Part shown: one piece after another, positions 47,914 through 58,651 of the stretch
Layout: every line of letters begins with the position of its first letter
Position numbering within the stretch: position 1 is the first letter of the stretch
NCBI GenBank assembly: GCA_025642065.1
Contig: JAODUP010000116.1
Location: 257,001 to 321,000 of the forward strand
Direction: 5' to 3'
DNA length: 64,000 nucleotides
From: Paralvinella palmiformis
Taxonomy: Eukaryota > Annelida > Polychaeta > Terebellida > Alvinellidae
Program-made: the position numbers and the translations under genes
Notes under the pieces: generated by a model
What the model was told of the DNA's origin: nothing
Database searches by the model: none
What the model saw: only the letters and a program-made list of their open reading frames with translations

Positions 47914-48111
47914 GGTGTCATTCGGTAACCAGGGCTCTCTCGTAGAGACTTGGATCATTGAGGATCTCAGCGAAATGCCGGCTGAAGAACGCCAGTTTTA
48001 TCAGGACACCATACTGAAGAAGTCCACGACCAACTCAACCATGTCCTCATCGGCATCATCACATTCAGGCAGCATCACTGCAACCACACCTACTGGCTGT
48101 ACAAAAAAGAG
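47914..48111 (+). CDS. Internal exon of an unidentified host gene, 198 bp
   Basis: A strong acceptor (TCTATCTTCTTTACAG) ends at 47913. The frame from 47915 reads VSFGNQGSLVETWIIEDLSE, then MPAEERQFYQDTILKKS, a likely amphipathic helix. A Ser/Thr-rich linker (STMSSSASSHSGSITATTPT) and KK follow. The best donor is AG|GCAAGT at 48111/48112, a GC-type site with otherwise perfect consensus. It gives an exon of 198 bp, phase 2 at both ends. A GT donor four bases later (CAA|GTGAAG) is weaker and would end in phase 0. The phase-2 choice joins in frame to the candidate exon at 50964. The mix of acidic helix and Ser/Thr linker suggests a cytoplasmic signalling or scaffold protein, but I do not recognise it. 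Confidence 0.6.
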
Positions 48112-48531
48112 GCAAGTGAAGTGTGTGAGAGTGTGTAATATCTCACTCCCCCCCCCCCCATTACATTTCCATTTCATTCACCAGTCCTTACTCTTGGAAA
48201 ACTATCATTTACTTGATTGATCATATCCCCCCACCCCGATTTTGGTGGATTGTGTATATTTAATTAACCAGATATTCATGTTATTGGCCACTAAACCTGG
48301 CTAACACTAAGCATCTATCAGACACAATGGCTTTGTTGTTTTACCATGTTGAACATTTCACCTGGCCACAATCTGTGATGTTTATTTTCCATTATTCGAG
48401 CTCAGCCAGAACAGATGTGTGTTTCAATTTTCAGCAATGATTATTTTTGATGGGCAAAGAACTTAGGCAACTGTCTGGCTAATGTAGATTTTAGTGGGGT
48501 CCAATGTACATAAACCCTTACCTTCTTGCCC

Positions 48532-48577
<46 letters not shown>

Positions 48578-48609
48578 GAGAGAGAGATAGAGAGAGGGGG
48601 GAGATGTAC

Positions 48610-48641
<32 letters not shown>

Positions 48642-50963
48642 TTTTGTTTAGTTTTAGTTAAACAACAAATTATAAACACATATCATTCATCTCCTGATAC
48701 AGACTGACTGCTAAATATTGTTCTAATTGAAGCATTGAGGTTTTTTATTTGTGTGTTTCATGTGTGAGCCTCTATTGTGATCCTGAAGTAAACGGATCTG
48801 GATTAACATTTCACATGATTTTTTTCTTTGCTTTGCCTTGGAAAAAGGATAGTTGTTGATGGAGTGGAATGAAATTTAATTCATCAATCAATGAAGGAGT
48901 CATTCATTCACTATCTTTTTGCGTATATTTTTAGTGCTTTTCAAATATTGTTTGGATATTTATGGCTGATTATTATGATATTATGAGAAGTGTTTTATAT
49001 GTCTGTGGGGGAGGATAGGGGGGGGGGGATTATTAGATTTGACTGATGTCTGCTGAAGTTAGATGCTGAGAACTGAACGTGGTTGACATTACCTAAAATA
49101 AATTGGCTATTGTTAGCAAACATATCTTGGTCTGGATTGGTCTGAACAAAGATTAGCCAGTCTGAGCTAATGCTTGCCATTGCTAGCTAATATTAGAACA
49201 GCTGGCTAATGTATAAATCATCAGTATCATCATGTCCATAATAATAATAAAAGTCATTGTTTCATATGTATAAAAGTTCAATTTTAAATTCACACTTAGG
49301 AATTTATGGTACATTCACCAATTCACAGATCACTGTTTATGTTGCATTCATCACTCTCACAGATCACTGTTTATGATGCATTCATCACTCTCACAGATCA
49401 CTGATGAGTGCCTTTAAGTGTATATGAATTAATTATTGATCTGTTCCTGTAATAGGCAGGAATTCTCATGTATCAGCATGCAGTGAGGAAGAAAATTGCA
49501 TTAGAAGCTCTGGTACAGTTCGGCTAATGAACGACTCCTTCTGATCGTCGGTATCTGGTATCCATCGTCGTATACGGCTCATTGGTGATGATGCTACTGT
49601 ACGATCCACGTAGTTATTGATCCGGACCAAACGGTCAAACTTGACAGAAAGAGGGTCGCCGTTCGTTGCTTGTCAATCAGTGGTGCTACAGACGCAAATA
49701 TTTGATTATGTATCCCGGTGACTTAACATGGAACAAGCTCTCTGGTTGTCTCTATCTCTCCATTTGTGTGTGTGTGTGTGTGTGTGGTGTGTGGTGTGTG
49801 TGTGTGTGGTGTGGTGTGTGTGTGTTAACTCACTTGGTAAAGCTCTTCCTTTGTTCATTCAACACTGAAACATTCTTTGGTTGAGGCTGAGTGAGTTTGG
49901 TGACCGATTCCCGATGTAAAGTAACCTTGTAGTTACAGGGTAGAGTGTACATTTCATGAATAACAATATACTTAGTGTATTAATTATTTATTTTGTGTGT
50001 GTAAGTCAGCGATGGAGTAAGAAGGCTTTCTGGAGTTAAAAGAGACATGTCAAACATCCAGTGTGTTTCAAGGTATTCCATACTATATCTATGATTATTT
50101 TTCAGGATGTGTATGTGTGTGTTTTCTGTTTCAGTTAACTAATTGATTCTGTTGGATGTAGGTTTTATCATCATCATCATCATGTTGATGTTTTGATTGT
50201 TGTGCTACTATTGCCAGATTTGATCATGTTTGACCTGTATGCTCTGCGTCATCTAACAGTGATCATTTGACAAGATACTCGATTATGTTTTTGATTGAGA
50301 TGAGATCATAGTAATTCAACATATAAATGCATGTTGTTCCCCAGTCCTAGAACACGCAGAGAGAGAGAGAGAGAGAGAGAGATTTATATATAAAACAGTA
50401 TCTCCATTTTCAACTGTAAGCCCTCTGAGTTTCTGAACTGTAATGAATGCTTGAGGCAACTTAGAATCTGTGACTTGAATGCCATTGTTAGCTACAATGC
50501 AAAAAACTCAGTTCATAGTAATTTACATAAGCGCGTAGGGAGAAAACAAGCTCCAGTACATTTATAACAGAGAAGTATTGCTCACAGCTCGTGTGAGTTT
50601 ATTAATTACTTCAGGACTTTTGTTACAAACATATCCTTGAATTTAAACAGTTTTGAATATAGTCATGGTGCAGTATTGGATTTATGTCTGAAATATACTT
50701 AACGTGATATTTTATGGTATGTCTTTCCTTTGTGTTTACATTCTCCAAATATATTGCATAGACCAGGAACTTTTAGACTTGAGAGTACACCTGTTGTGTA
50801 GGTAATTGGATGCATACATATGTACACAGAGGGAAGAGGCATGTAAGGGGTGGTATATTTTGCTTTCATTGTAATTTTTACTTTCATGATAACAAGTCTT
50901 CCGCATACAATACAATATGATAGGTGTTATTTTTAGGTGACCTGATTTTGATTTGTTCTTCAG
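48112..50963 (+). other. Probable GC-AG intron of the same gene
   Basis: It begins GCAAGT and would end TTTGTTCTTCAG. It contains C9 (48149-48157), a compound (TA)n with AC/AG runs (48537-48590) and (AC)n (48615-48641). It also holds a 34-bp tandem repeat (49323-49403), GTGTGGTGT repeats (49766-49824) and (GA)n (50357-50382). A minus-strand stop-free stretch at about 49470-49670 is noted in the findings. Confidence 0.35.
49323..49403. repeat. 34-bp tandem repeat, 2.4 units
   Basis: TCACAGATCACTG begins each unit at 49323, 49357 and 49391. The first two full units differ by one base (TTGCATTC against ATGCATTC). Confidence 0.9.
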
Positions 50964-51073
50964 TATTTATCACAACATTGTAGAAAGTAGGAGAAATACA
51001 GAAAATGGGCATCCGACAATGGCTAGATTGTTAGAACTGAATTACCGAAATGATCCTAACGAATCATTAATCA
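50964..51073 (+). CDS. Candidate next exon, 110 bp
   Basis: An acceptor (TGATTTGTTCTTCAG) ends at 50963 and a strong donor (ATCA|GTGAGT) lies at 51073/51074. In the phase set by the GC donor of the exon at 47914-48111, the frame reads IYHNIVESRRNTENGHPTMA, then RLLELNYRNDPNESLI. The other two phases meet stops early, so the two exons are compatible only if the GC donor is used. It remains open for 16 codons past the donor, so a short terminal exon is an alternative. No domain is recognised. Confidence 0.35.
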
Positions 51074-51326
51074 GTGAGTTTGAAACGTTCCTAGATCTGC
51101 GTATCATCACTGTAGACAATTACGTTTAAACAGAAACATTATAAAACTAATTTGGCTAGTGTTCTAGAGTATCCTTCAATCACCAGGGAGCGCACGCAGA
51201 CCACAAGTGTTCTTGACCCGGAAATATAATGTTTACAAGATAGTCTTGATGTACTGCACAATATGTTATAGCTTTTGGGGCATTAAGTGTGGTATAAAAT
51301 AACGATATTACAGCAATATTACACTA

Positions 51327-51330
<4 letters not shown>

Positions 51331-51388
<58 letters not shown>

Positions 51389-51428
51389 TACTTAATTGAA
51401 ATAATTTAATGTTATTAAATTATTTCAA
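51331..51428. repeat. Compound (CT)n(AT)n tract beside a 33-bp perfect palindrome
   Basis: Ten CT units (51331-51349) join directly to 19 AT units (51350-51387). Nearby, TTGAAATAATTTAAT (51396-51410) is followed by GTT and by its exact reverse complement (51414-51428). Confidence 0.9.
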
Positions 51429-52577
51429 AATACTCTTTCAGTCTACACAGTGACACTTAGACATAATCTGCCAGGTATAATTAGTATTAATATAGCGGAA
51501 TACATAATACTTTAAAAAAAATTATCACAGGTGGAGACGTCACATCGACTGAGTCATGTGGTTATTTAAATAAATGTGGAATATTTTTGTAATAATAAGC
51601 ATAATTAAGTAACTTGAGTGTATATGGTTTTAATCAAGGGTTTGGCTTTGTCATGTTATATATTTCTCTCTGAAACATAAATTAGATGACTGTTTAAGAG
51701 GCAGCTGACCTCAGAAGGTTTAATCTCCATGAATATCTATGGATGTAAATAGACATATAGAATTGTTTGCAGATATTTATGGATGGCCAAGATTTACTAA
51801 ATCTTCAAGCAGATAGAGTGATAGATATCAATATCTTGAGAGATGGTGAATGAGATCAGTCAAAACTGAAGCTGAAATGTTAATCTGTCAGTAATCATCA
51901 AGCTTTGCTTAGTCCACTCAGTTGTAAAATAGGAACTGAAATTAATGCTATCCTCATGTTTACTGAAAAAAAGTAATGCACTCAGTTGAGTAATGGCAAA
52001 AAAGGTTTTTGTTGCATAATACTACTTGGAGAATACAACCAGAACTACGGTAGTTACCTATATGGACATCAACCAGATACTTAATACTTCGGACGGATTA
52101 CGCGTGACTGTATTGATTGTGAGGTCCCATAAAGTCATCATCATTGGTTAGAAGAATTAACATAATTTACAAGTTATGTTGAGGGACTTCAACATGCCTA
52201 GCATTTGTAATGTTTCCCAGTTTAAAACCATATTTATTTATAGTAATCTAGAATATCACCCAACTGACACATGAGGTTTCGCGTAAATGTGAATATTTTG
52301 TCTTCTTATTCAAACTAGAAGACCACGTACGCCTGCCACCTGAGTTTGAAACAGGACAACTGTATTATGAATTGAAATGATTTTCACCGAAACCTCCGAA
52401 CTGGTGTATAGCAGCTGTCAGCTGGTCGTGAACCACATACACGTTTTAGCAGTTTCTGCCAGAATGTGGTCACTGTCGTTAGTCTCTAGCCATGCTGGTA
52501 TTCATTGGTTATTCATATTCTCAGTTCACATTTTGTTACTATTATATATACTGCCAGAAAGCTCTATTTTAGTCCTG

Positions 52578-52579
<2 letters not shown>
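51429..52579. other. Non-coding DNA
   Basis: No gene is recognised. A tRNA-like B-box phrase (CTGAGTTTGAAACAGG) lies at about 52342-52357 and may be an old SINE trace. Confidence 0.35.

Positions 52580-52619
<40 letters not shown>
52580..52619. repeat. (TA)n microsatellite
   Basis: Twenty TA units. Confidence 0.95.
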
Positions 52620-52626
<7 letters not shown>

Positions 52627-52639
52627 ATAAGATTAATTT

Positions 52640-52830
52640 CTGATTGGTGCCAGATGGCATATCAGATAGTATTTTGGTTAGAGCACAGTGCCTCGAAAAC
52701 ATTTGAACAGTTGAATCCAGATCATACCTGTGTTTATAAGATGTTTCAGTATGGAGTGACCTTTCAGGAATATGTCCTAGATATGACCCAGCGCCGAGTA
52801 TAATACTCACTCACTCACTCACTCACTCAC
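52640..52830 (+). mobile_element. tRNA-like SINE with (ACTC)n tail
   Basis: A tRNA-like head (TAGTATTTTGGTTAGAGCAC, then CAGTTGAATCC as B box) is followed by AAGATGTTTCAGTATGG and ends in six ACTC units (52806-52830). The short plus-strand frame through it has no significance. Confidence 0.65.
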
Positions 52831-53892
52831 AGTGATAGATGTTGTGATGTAGCAAGATGTGTGCTAACTTGTTTAAGTTCCTGTTAACATTTCTGAACAT
52901 TTTGAATGGCTTCAACATGTGGAGCTAATAACATCTCATTGATATGATTCTTTCATTTATCACATGGACGTGGACGTCTGACTTAACAACAGATTTACCA
53001 ATTATTGTTTTGTTTACGTTGGTAGAGTTATTTCACTCTGCCGCTGACACCAGTGACATCAGCAACATACTTGCTACTAATATTTATGAAGTTAAGAGCT
53101 GGAAACAATTAACAGTTTTATCAAATAGGTGCGTCTGTGGTTCCCTCTGGAGTACTTCCTTCCCAGGTCTTGTTTACAGTAACAGGTCAGTAATACTGCT
53201 GAGCCAGTTAGGTAACTTGAGTCGTCAGACATGGGGTACTGGGACATCTCTCCTCAGTGTTGTGCATTCTTTTACCTAGCTCAAACTGCACGTCTTTTCC
53301 GGATTTTGGAGCGATTCAGTTTGTGATATTGGCATCTGTCAGGATCATGATTGATTACAAAATTTATTGAAAGAACTAACAATTCACCAATCACCGACTT
53401 TTTCAGAGTGGATGACGATGTTATAATGGTTGCTGTATGAGTTCTTTTACATTTTTCTGACCTGTGTCAACATCTCTGTTAGTTGACTGTTCATCTAATT
53501 TTTAAATTACTTGAAAAATTCAGTGACTAAGTTAATATTTGCAGTGGTAACATTTCCGTTGAATACACGTGCGTGCGCGTGCGCACACGTACACACAAAC
53601 GGTTAAATATTTTTTTATCATAAATGAATATATTTGTCTTAGAAAATTGAATTTTTAGGCTGCTGGAAATATGTTGTTAACAGTGGCAATGTGGCAGTGT
53701 TGCTTTACAATTGCGCTGTATTAATACACCTCCCTGTCTTCACTAAAGTATTGGATAATGTTTAGTTATTGGTGAGGTAGGCAATAGATGACATCTAAAT
53801 CCAAAATAAAATGAAATTTGAAAAGCACCTTTCGACATTCAAATTGGTGAAGTAAAAAACTTTTTAAATCTTGATTTGAAATAAATGATCAC
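52831..53892. other. Non-coding DNA
   Basis: An alternating CGTGCGTGCGCGTGCGCACACG stretch lies near 53569-53590. No gene is recognised. Confidence 0.4.
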
Positions 53893-54001
53893 ACAAACAT
53901 ACACATACACACACACATTATAAAACAATGGAAATGATATTGAATTGGAGATAATGCCCAAGAGAAAATATAAACATGATATCAATGTTCTATTATTCTT
54001 C
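53893..54001 (+). mobile_element. Microsatellite-joined interspersed repeat, copy 3
   Basis: Starting in a (CA)n tract, it reads ATTATAAAACAATGGAAATG, GGAGATAATGCCCAAGAGAA and GTTCTATTATTCTTCG. Over about 80 bases it aligns with the copies at 30766 (minus) and 32075 (plus). Confidence 0.7.
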
Positions 54002-55227
54002 GAATGAAATCATGAGAAATTTATTGTTACATCTCTTCTTATATAAACCATTATCTTAGATCTGGTTACACACAATCTTAGACCAGTAAAGTATGTATCA
54101 TATTATTAAACGGTTAGTAATATATTTATTATATCCGCACACACGCACGCACGGACGCAGGCACACCACTAATATGCCTGCAGAGATCCAGGTCAGGTAA
54201 ATATTAGCCAAGTCCTAAGTCATTGTTGCCAGTAGATTATGCCATAGATCCAGATTGCAGCGACCAGCTTCTAGGCCATTATTGCCTATCCTTCTGGAGA
54301 CCTTGTTGAGTGTGATGCTATTCCTTGTCCAACTGGGTTCGATCAATACCTCAGACTCTGAATGCATGTCTACTCTTCTAGACATGATCCAGTCAAATAA
54401 TATGATTGATCACCTGTGAAGTTGGCATTAATTGGCTCTATAAAGGATGTTTGCCTGTTATCCTTGACGAACAGTGTCTTGTATTATAGAACAGACATCC
54501 AAGATGGACAAGATACTGTTATTTAGAACAATTCGGTGTTAACATTTTAAAGATCGTTTTATTTCGGTGACATTAAGAATGAGTGTATGGTGTAGAGACA
54601 ATCCTAGGCCATAAAAACACAGACGTGGCTCTTGTGCAATATGATGTCACACAGTCATCTAATACACAGGGTTTATATCGTATCGCGGATAAAAGTGGCA
54701 AAGAATTACAGTATTTACATTTAGTAGTTGTACCCACGCGAGGACACTTCTTCCGGCGGGAAGATCTAGAAAGCACTTGTGTAAGTCACTCCTGTCAGAG
54801 GTCAGCTGCTGTTTAACGATTAATCAGTAGCTGTATCTGGATCCAATTCGAGGATGCTCAGTGCAGCCTATAAGTCTAAGCCCAGGATGTCCTTTCCTGA
54901 CGGATTCAGATTTGATAGCGTCCATCAGGTGTATTTTTTCAGAATGTTAAACACCAAAAACTCGGATGGAAGTCTTCGTATGGAAATTAGCTTCCAGATT
55001 TAATGGCTGGAAGAACTGGATACAGTAAAGTGATAACCTCTGCTAGTGTGTGTGTGTGTGTGGGGGGGGTCATTATTTAAGTGGGGTACCCCTTTAAAGT
55101 GACATCGTAGTAACAAGAGAAGTATTGTGCTGTGACGGTTTTTTTTCTATATTAGCTCGTTATCTTCATTAATTGGATTTGTCCAGAGACTAATTAGTAT
55201 TAGAATCTCATATATCTATCTAGGTCG
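54002..55227. other. Non-coding DNA with one candidate exon-like frame
   Basis: A plus frame at 54596-54780 ends exactly at a GTAAGT site; no family is recognised and the acceptor is weak. The rest has only short (TG)n/G-runs near 55048-55068. Confidence 0.3.
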
Positions 55228-55400
55228 TTTCCATGGTGCAGTTGGTAGTGCGCTGAATTGGATAATTTTAGCTCCTGTGATTGAAACCTTAGTGCTGCCT
55301 GTGTCTGAAAGGCGATGTTTCATTCTCCATTAAAAAGCTTCAGCCCAGTCTTCTTATTTCCCCCGAGAGACCAGATTTTTTTAGACCGTATATCTCTGCT
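55228..55400 (+). mobile_element. tRNA-like SINE
   Basis: A head reading TGGTGCAGTTGGTAGTGCGC and a B box TGATTGAAACC are followed by GGCGATGTTTCATTCTCC and AGCTTCAGCCCAGTC. It resembles the copy at 63715, which carries CACAGTTGGTAGCG and GCCTTCAGCC. Confidence 0.65.
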
Positions 55401-55459
55401 AAGTTTGTTTGTAGGGAAATGTCAACAATACAAACTAGGTAGAACACTGGTTTGATTGA

Positions 55460-55612
55460 TTGAGTGAGTGAGTGAGTGAGTGAGTGAGTGAGTGAGTGAG
55501 TGAGTGAGTGAGTGAGTGAGTGAGTGAGTGAGTGAGTGAGTGAGTGAGTGAGTGAATCATTCAGTCACTGGACTGATTCACTCATGCATTCACTCACTCG
55601 CTCACTCACTCA
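55460..55612. repeat. (TGAG)n array followed by an inverted (CTCA) block
   Basis: About 23 TGAG units (55460-55554) are followed, after TCAGTCACTGGACTGATTCA, by a degenerate (CTCA)n block to 55612. The two can pair as a long hairpin. Confidence 0.9.
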
Positions 55613-57731
55613 GACATATTTGTGTAGTTTAGGGTTGTTTCACACTTTCATTCAGTAATTTCACAGGTTGTCTCAATTGTCACATTGTCTCAATTGCCAA
55701 CGTAAACCATTCCAAGTATGTTACATTTGACCTTAGGCCGGTCTGTAGAAAGGCATTTTCGAACATCTAAACTTTCTTGCCCTTTGGCTCAATACCAGTA
55801 TCCTTTGCCTAATTCAGATTCTTACCACATGAATAATGTGGCCTGTTCATTTTAGAAATAAAATTTATTTTCTAATGGTACTGATTGTAGAGCCAATTTT
55901 AAACTGTATCTCTTGTATATTCTTTGTACTCATTATGGTAAAACAAAAGAATACTAAAGGTACTTATTAATACTAGGTAATTAATTGATAGAATTGGAAA
56001 AAATACACAATGAGCAGTGTGATAAAGTGTGATACTGTAAACACCTGTATATTATTTTTTTATTAATTAACCTTTTATACTCATGATAGGGAATTGGTAT
56101 CATAATGTAATATTAAAATATAAATCCTATTGATCATTAAAATTGACTGGTTTCAGGACTTTATTCAACTTTGTTTAAACTAATTTTACATGAACGTTTA
56201 GGCTTTTACAGTAGCTCATGATTAAGTCCTTTTTGAAAACCAGTTCTTTTCAGATTTGAATGCTCTTAACTGAATAACCGTTTCTTTATTTGTCAGGTAT
56301 CCATATTTCATTTTTTCCACAAATCAGGATTATGGAATATTATGAATATTCCACATTTTTAATGGAGAATCAATCATTCTTGACAAACAGTGTGGTATGT
56401 TCACCAGTTATAAGATTTAAAAAAAACATCTCTTCTAATGTTGGTCTTGTTATTAGCTGAATGGAAAATACTTATCACAGCATGTTGTGTGTAATATACA
56501 TGCTGTAATATATTCCATGAACTGATTCAATCAAGTGTATCACGGTTTAAAATAAATCTAAGTAAATAAAGAGAGACAATATTTAAAGAAAAGCGGTAAT
56601 AAGCATAGCCGTTTGTGTTCGTTTATTACATGGTTATTACATGGAATATTTGCTGCAACATTTGTCTGTGCCCTTTACAGCAGTCTGGAACCTTTGTACA
56701 GGTTTACTGTACATTTTTGGAGAGTTCCAAAGTTTTGTTAGAACCCAGTTTGAGTTTCTAGGTCAGATTTACCTTCAACCGTGCCACACTAACCGGCTGA
56801 AGAATTATTTGGACGGGTGTGTCCAGGTATATCCTAGGTTAATGGCTTGACGTTAACCTGTAGAGGAATTTATCACGGTCTTAACGGGGAGCGCTTTGCT
56901 AGCAACATGTTTAAAGTGTGTGGGCCGTTTGACATATGACCTGCTGCTGTGTAGCCTAATCTCTGATCAGTTGCAGCTGATTGGCTTCTGGCCGGAGAAA
57001 GCTATTTTCCGTTTAATTTAATCCGTGGTGTTTCAGCACAGGTAGAGAGGCTGAGAGAGGGGGGGGGGGTGTTAGGAGAGACTGGTTAGCCGAAACTGCC
57101 TGCTTAGTGTAACTGATGTTATTACTCTATTTAAAGATAAACAACAATGTACGCTCCATATATACATTTACAATTAATGAAAATACCCATTACTTTTGAT
57201 CTAGATAATTTTTCCTGATTTTTAAATGCAGACTCTTAGATAATATTCGTAGGAAATCATCAGCTTAGCCAAATGCCGGAGAACCTGAGGAACATCATGC
57301 GGCTGTTTTAAATACCAAAACATTGTTGAAATACGTGCTTCAGCGAAACCCAGCGTATTTTCATCCAATCTCCATACTGTTATATGCATATAACCTGTGA
57401 AACTACTATGTGTATTGACTGTCACAGAACTTTGTATTCTAATCATCATTTTTGTATGTTTACGCAAAATCCAAGTCCACATATCTGAGTCCAGTGATTC
57501 ACTCAATTCGGCCACTTTGCTGTACTCTGGTCTGTCTGGACATAATTAATGTGATGTTTGTGGTATATGGTATAGCGGATACTGGATCCACTACCAGATG
57601 ATTATTGTGTAGCGGTTTTTTATTACTGCAGCCAGTACATACAGGTAGTCACAGTTACTTAGCTGATAGATATACTGGGCTGGAGGCATCTGAAACGTTC
57701 TATGGGTTGTTTGATATCGGCCATACCATAC
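55613..57731. other. Non-coding DNA
   Basis: AT-rich sequence without a recognised gene. A G10 run lies at about 57060-57069. Confidence 0.4.
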
Positions 57732-57912
57732 CTTGACGAGGCTCTGATGTTGTTGGGCTCTGGAAGCCAAAATATCAGGAGCAGGCCGATATGGAAAATC
57801 TACCTGTACAGGTAAAATGGCTACATCCTGCTGGTGAAAGGTCAACTTTTAATGCTTTAAGGAGAGGAGCGCGATATTGGGAATGCAGAAGCTCAGGGGG
57901 AGGCTTTGGGAG

Positions 57913-57953
<41 letters not shown>

Positions 57954-58619
57954 GTCAGGAACTCCGGAAGCACTGTAACGGATACACGAGAAGAGATCTA
58001 AATCAAAATGGTCAAAAAGAATGGAGTACACGTATGCGCTCTAAAAATAGTAGATAGTATTTGCAGACATCTTCGCTATTCAGATGGGAAATATAGGATG
58101 TTACAATTATACGGGGGGCTGCCCGCATTTATGCCAGATCTCCTCCCATGTTATGTAGCAACATCATTGGTGTTATCTACAAACAGTATCCAGAATCAAC
58201 GAATGGTGGATTGTTGAGCGTTTTATTAAAAACGTAAAATAAAGTAATTCTCCTAACTGTTCGTGATGTATAATCTAATTTCCATTCTTATTGGATTTAG
58301 TTTTCTTTTATTACCTTAAAGGTAGGTTGATGCCATTATATTTCGATATTCTGCTGACAGATATGTCACTGGTTGTCTAATGGTGACTTTAGTTTCGGTG
58401 AACATTGTCTTATGATTCTTTCTTCCGGTTTGAAAAGAAAGCAACAAAGCGTAAAATCTGACATCAAAGGAGGCAATTCGGGGAGGAGTTACTTCAAAAA
58501 ACAAACTGACGCTAAATGGTCTCTATCTGTTATACAGGTGTGACTTTAAATGCTTTCCCTGGTTGATTGTTGTCCACCCAGGTGGGTGCACCCCCCCCCC
58601 CCCCGGCCTCTCTCTTTCA

Positions 58620-58651
<32 letters not shown>

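Noticed and set aside
56641..56850. 69-residue plus-strand frame
   Set aside because: Its composition is typical of chance frames here, with no splice context or motif.
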